A DNA stretch of 64,000 nucleotides from an uncultured Bacilli bacterium. Its GTDB lineage: Bacteria > Bacillota_I > Bacilli_A > RF39 > UBA660. This document shows positions 61,062-64,000 of the stretch, one piece after another; the first letter of the stretch is position 1, and every line of letters begins with the position of its first letter. The position numbers and the translations under genes are program-made. The stretch is taken from contig CAJUCD010000001.1 of assembly GCA_910585045.1 (NCBI GenBank), forward strand, positions 124,001 through 188,000, in the 5' to 3' direction. A model generated the notes under the pieces. The model was not told where the DNA came from. It worked only from the letters and a program-made list of their open reading frames with translations, and searched no databases.

Positions 61062-62024
61062 ATGAATATAAACGGTTTGATTGGTAATACACCAATGATT
61101 AAAATTAAAGCAAACTATGATGGAAAAATAGTTAATGTTTTTGCTAAATTAGAATATTATAATTATACAGGAAGTATTAAAGATAGATTGGCTTATTATG
61201 TAATACAGGAATCTTATAAAGATGGTAGTTTAAAAAAGGGAATGCCAATTGTGGAAGCGACTAGTGGTAATACTGGGATTTCTTTTGCAGCTATAGGAGC
61301 TTATTTTGGGCATGAAGTTCATATTTTTATGCCTGAATGGGCTAGTCGAGAGAGAATAGCAATTATGAAATTATATGGTGCTCATGTTTATTTAGTTTCA
61401 AAAGAAGATGGGGGTTTTAAAGAAGCTATTAGAAGAGCAGATATTTTAGCAGAGGAGATTAATGGTTTTAGACCTAATCAGTTTGATAACATTAAAAATG
61501 TAGAAGCCCATTATAATACAACAGGTTTAGAGATAGTTAATAGTGTTTCAAATATTGATTTATTTGTTAGTGGTATTGGAACTGGTGGTACATTAATGGG
61601 TATTGCTAAAAGAGTTAAGGAAATTAATAAAAATGTAAAGATAGTAGCTTTGGAGCCAATGCAAATGCCAATTATGAGTAAAGGAATTAGTGGAACTATT
61701 CATAGAATAGAAGGAATAGGGGACGATTTTATACCTAGTATTGTTGATAGAGATATAATTGATGAAGTAATTATGATAGATGATGCAGATGCCTTAAATA
61801 TGTCTAGGAAACTTGCTCTAAAATTTGGTTTGGGAGTAGGTATTTCTAGTGGAGCTAATTTGTTAGCAGCTATAATTTTTGCTAAAGATAATGATAATGT
61901 TGTTACTGTTTTTGCAGATGATTTTAAAAAATATTTGACAACAGATTTAATAAAAGAATTAGATGATAGTAATCATTTATTGTCTAATAAAATAGTTATT
62001 GAATCAATAGAGTTTGTAAATTGA
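61062..62024 (+). CDS. cysK: Cysteine synthase (O-acetylserine sulfhydrylase)
   Basis: CysK uses PLP to make cysteine from O-acetylserine and sulfide. The PLP lysine is in YTGSIKDRLA (typically TGSxKDR), and the substrate loop is EATSGNTGISFA; phosphate-binding GTGGTLMG is present. At 320 residues it is typical. Three consecutive ATGs (61056, 61059, 61062) give start ambiguity; 61062 fits the AGAAGG site best. The Cys attenuator upstream supports a cysteine-biosynthesis role. Confidence 0.95.
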   Translation: MNINGLIGNTPMIKIKANYDGKIVNVFAKLEYYNYTGSIKDRLAYYVIQESYKDGSLKKGMPIVEATSGNTGISFAAIGAYFGHEVHIFMPEWASRERIAIMKLYGAHVYLVSKEDGGFKEAIRRADILAEEINGFRPNQFDNIKNVEAHYNTTGLEIVNSVSNIDLFVSGIGTGGTLMGIAKRVKEINKNVKIVALEPMQMPIMSKGISGTIHRIEGIGDDFIPSIVDRDIIDEVIMIDDADALNMSRKLALKFGLGVGISSGANLLAAIIFAKDNDNVVTVFADDFKKYLTTDLIKELDDSNHLLSNKIVIESIEFVN

Positions 62025-62030
62025 TGTAAT

Positions 62031-62060
62031 AAAAAAATACTAATCTTCTTTAGTATTTTT
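62031..62060. terminator. Bidirectional terminator between cysK and the GH3 gene
   Basis: AAAAATACTAA and TTAGTATTTTT around a 6-nt loop; T-runs on both strands. It overlaps the GH3 gene stop. Confidence 0.88.
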
Positions 62061-63198
62061 CTTTGTCTATAATATTATATTTTAATTTTAAAGCAATTAT
62101 TTTTTCAACAGATTTGGTTATAGTAGTTTCATTTATTGTCCCTTCTTCAAGGCTTTTCTTTATAGAGTTAAAAGCTAAAATAGGGTCATTTGGCATTAGT
62201 AGTATGTCAACTCCAGCATTTATAGCAAGCTCATAAATCTGTTTTTCAGAATAATTATTAGTAATAGCTTTCATGTTAAGAGCATCTGTTATAATTAAAT
62301 TTTTATAGCCTAATTCATTTTTTAAAAGGTCAGTTACTACTTGTTTGGATAGAGATGCTGGTGTATAATCGTTAGTTATTTTTGGTAAAGCTAAGTGACC
62401 AACCATAATTATGTCAGCATTATTTGAAATGGCATTTTTAAATGGAATTAGTTCATCTTGATATAGTTCCTCTTTTGTTTTTGTAATGATGGGTATTTCT
62501 ACGTGAGAATCTTTTTCAGTGTTGCCATGACCAGGAAAATGCTTATAAACAGGTATGATATTATTGTTTTTTAGAGCATTTGCTAAAGATAGCCCCATCT
62601 TACTTACTGTTTCGGCATTGTTACCAAAGCTTCTATCGCCAATAACAGTATTTTTAGGATTAAGATAAATATCTATTACTGGAGCAAAATTCATATTAAT
62701 ACTAAATTTTTTTAGGTCATTAGCAATTTTTATTCCAGTATTATATGCTTGATTTTCATCATTAGACTCGCCAATTTTAGACATTGAAGGAATATTTATA
62801 ATATTCATACCAGGCATACTTTTTAGCCTTTGAACTCTGCCACCTTCTTGGTCTATAGATATAAACATTGGAATTTTAGCAGTGCTATTAATATCTTTAA
62901 TTAATTTTGTTGTCTGTTCATAAGTTTTAATGTTTTCATTGAATAAGGTAAATCCACCAGGTTTTACAGTTTCTAAAATATGTTTAAATTCTTCTGTTAT
63001 TTCGGGTTTATTATAATGAATAATAAATAATTGTCCTATTTTTTCATCTATTGTCATACTATTAACTATTTTAGAAGCATCATTTATATGATTTTTAGTA
63101 TCTTTATTGTTATTATAATTAGTAGTATCGTTTTTAAAACAGGCACTTAGAACTATAATTATAAAAGTTAGACTACATAATTTTAATATTTTTTTCAT
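62050..63198 (-). CDS. NagZ-like glycoside hydrolase family 3 lipoprotein
   Basis: A 382-residue GH3 enzyme, the family of beta-N-acetylglucosaminidases that trim peptidoglycan fragments. The lipoprotein signal ends in VLSAC (Cys near residue 20). Motifs: IDQEGGRVQRL, KHFPGHGNTEKDSH (the His-containing acid/base loop) and the nucleophile Asp in ITDALNMKA. It is anchored outside the membrane. Confidence 0.93.
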   Translation of the reverse strand: MKKILKLCSLTFIIIVLSACFKNDTTNYNNNKDTKNHINDASKIVNSMTIDEKIGQLFIIHYNKPEITEEFKHILETVKPGGFTLFNENIKTYEQTTKLIKDINSTAKIPMFISIDQEGGRVQRLKSMPGMNIINIPSMSKIGESNDENQAYNTGIKIANDLKKFSINMNFAPVIDIYLNPKNTVIGDRSFGNNAETVSKMGLSLANALKNNNIIPVYKHFPGHGNTEKDSHVEIPIITKTKEELYQDELIPFKNAISNNADIIMVGHLALPKITNDYTPASLSKQVVTDLLKNELGYKNLIITDALNMKAITNNYSEKQIYELAINAGVDILLMPNDPILAFNSIKKSLEEGTINETTITKSVEKIIALKLKYNIIDKEKY

Positions 63199-63252
63199 GT
63201 TTTAACCTCATTTTTTATTATATCATATCTTTAAATAGTTATTCTATTTTAA

Positions 63253-63282
63253 AAAGAAAAAACTTGTTATACAAACAAGTTT
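63253..63282 (-). terminator. Terminator of the HtrA-type gene
   Basis: AACTTGT/ACAAGTT around a short loop, followed on the minus strand by T-rich sequence. It overlaps the end of the protease gene. Confidence 0.7.
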
Positions 63283-64000
63283 AATTAGCTACAAGTTTAA
63301 CTTTAATATCTAGTTCTTTATTGTCTCTAAGAACTGTAAGTTTCATATAATCTCCAACTTTATGACGGAATAAATAATATCTTAAATAGGCGGAAGAAGA
63401 TATGTCTTCATCATCAACTTTGATTATAATATCATTTTTTTGAACTCCAGCTAGAGCAGCAGAACTTTTTTCTTCAATATCTGTTACAACAACACCTTGA
63501 GTAACATTTGCTTCGCGTATTAAATTATAATATTCACGTGAATAATAAGCATTTATGACATCTAGCATGTAAACTCCAAGATATGGTCTTTCTATTTCTT
63601 TGCCACTTATTAATTCTTCGGCAATTTCAAGAGCATTTTCTATTGGTATTGCAAATCCCATGCCTTCAATAGCTTCACTAGCAAGTTTAATAGATGTTAT
63701 CCCAATAACTTCACCATTACTATTAGCTAGAGGGCCACCACTATTACCATTATTTATAGCTGCATCAGTTTGAAGTGTATTTACAACCATTGGTGTTTTA
63801 GTATTGCCACTAGAAAGTTCTACTTCAACTAATCTATCTTTTCCTGATACAATACCTCTAGTTACGCTCCAAGAATAAGCACTATCTAAAGGAGCACCGA
63901 TAGCAAATACAGTATCACCTAAACGTAAATCTTTACTTTTACCTAATTGGGCAATAGATATTATATCTTTTTCATCAACTGCTAGTACAGCAATATCTGA
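63281..64000 (-). CDS. HtrA/DegP-type serine protease, partial
   Basis: The frame is open to the window edge, so the N-terminal part is outside. The visible 239 residues begin SDIAVLAVDEKD, which includes the catalytic Asp, and continue with the catalytic serine in GNSGGPL (nucleophile Ser) and a C-terminal PDZ domain (VTDIEEKSSAALAGVQKNDI). The catalytic His is beyond the edge. Such membrane-bound proteases degrade misfolded secreted proteins. An apparent start at 63790 is internal. Confidence 0.94.
   Translation of the reverse strand, partial: SDIAVLAVDEKDIISIAQLGKSKDLRLGDTVFAIGAPLDSAYSWSVTRGIVSGKDRLVEVELSSGNTKTPMVVNTLQTDAAINNGNSGGPLANSNGEVIGITSIKLASEAIEGMGFAIPIENALEIAEELISGKEIERPYLGVYMLDVINAYYSREYYNLIREANVTQGVVVTDIEEKSSAALAGVQKNDIIIKVDDEDISSSAYLRYYLFRHKVGDYMKLTVLRDNKELDIKVKLVAN

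Noticed and set aside
1..64000. TGA read as tryptophan, as in some AT-rich relatives
   Set aside because: TGA is a natural stop in full-length genes such as cysK (62022-62024), while tryptophan positions use TGG.
1..64000. CRISPR array
   Set aside because: No regularly spaced direct repeats with unique spacers were seen. The only tight tandem repeat is the coding TAEL unit in hsdS.

Overview
The window is AT-rich DNA from a low-GC, spore-forming member of the Bacilli. The genetic code is standard: the cysteine synthase gene ends in TGA. The gene order dnaX-ebfC-recR-bofA-holB-ricT-trmN6-pth-mfd-spoVT and the recF-dnaN-dnaA-rpmH-rnpA-yidC-khpB block follow the Bacillus subtilis origin region. 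SpoIIR, SpoVT and BofA point to sporulation. An anaerobic ribonucleotide reductase points to an anaerobe, probably an uncultured gut lineage; I cannot name the species.

Layout. 0-25 kb: almost every gene is on the minus strand (murA, metG with a HAD gene under a methionine T-box, spoVT, mfd, pth, the dnaX-holB cluster, tadA with the SRP RNA, gyrA, gyrB, recF, a ComK-like gene, dnaN, dnaA). The predicted replication origin is the 24.95-25.5 kb gap; from there genes run on the plus strand (rpmH, rnpA, yidC, khpB). Chromosome-organisation sites are dense: four parS sites in a gene-free 0.68 kb stretch (15.6-16.2 kb) and three exact Noc-type palindromes, two of them inside genes.

29.08-43.79 kb is a 14.7 kb integrated element. 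It splits an N-acetylmuramoyl-L-alanine amidase gene in two. Its ends share a 9-bp direct repeat and carry 19-bp imperfect inverted arms, and it encodes a large serine recombinase. Joining the two flanks at the repeat restores the amidase frame, with four LysM repeats. The cargo is defensive: an AbiEi/AbiEii toxin-antitoxin pair, a decayed Fic gene, an AbrB-like protein, a type I restriction-modification operon with a PrrC-like anticodon nuclease between hsdS and hsdR, and a KAP-type NTPase. No relaxase or conjugation gene is present.

44-55 kb: cell-wall enzymes, a 1,279-residue coiled-coil protein, and an nrdD-nrdG-dut operon whose start faces a Crp/Fnr-family regulator across a perfect 16-bp palindrome. 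55.2 kb: tRNA-Trp. 55.4-60.7 kb: a second, apparently immobilised accessory region with a TPR/cold-shock protein, RnlA/RnlB toxin-antitoxin, an XRE regulator and a truncated serine recombinase fused to the tail of a host gene. 60.8-64 kb: cysteine synthase behind a leader peptide with four consecutive Cys codons and mutually exclusive hairpins (a classic attenuator), a GH3 lipoprotein and the C-terminal part of an HtrA-type protease.
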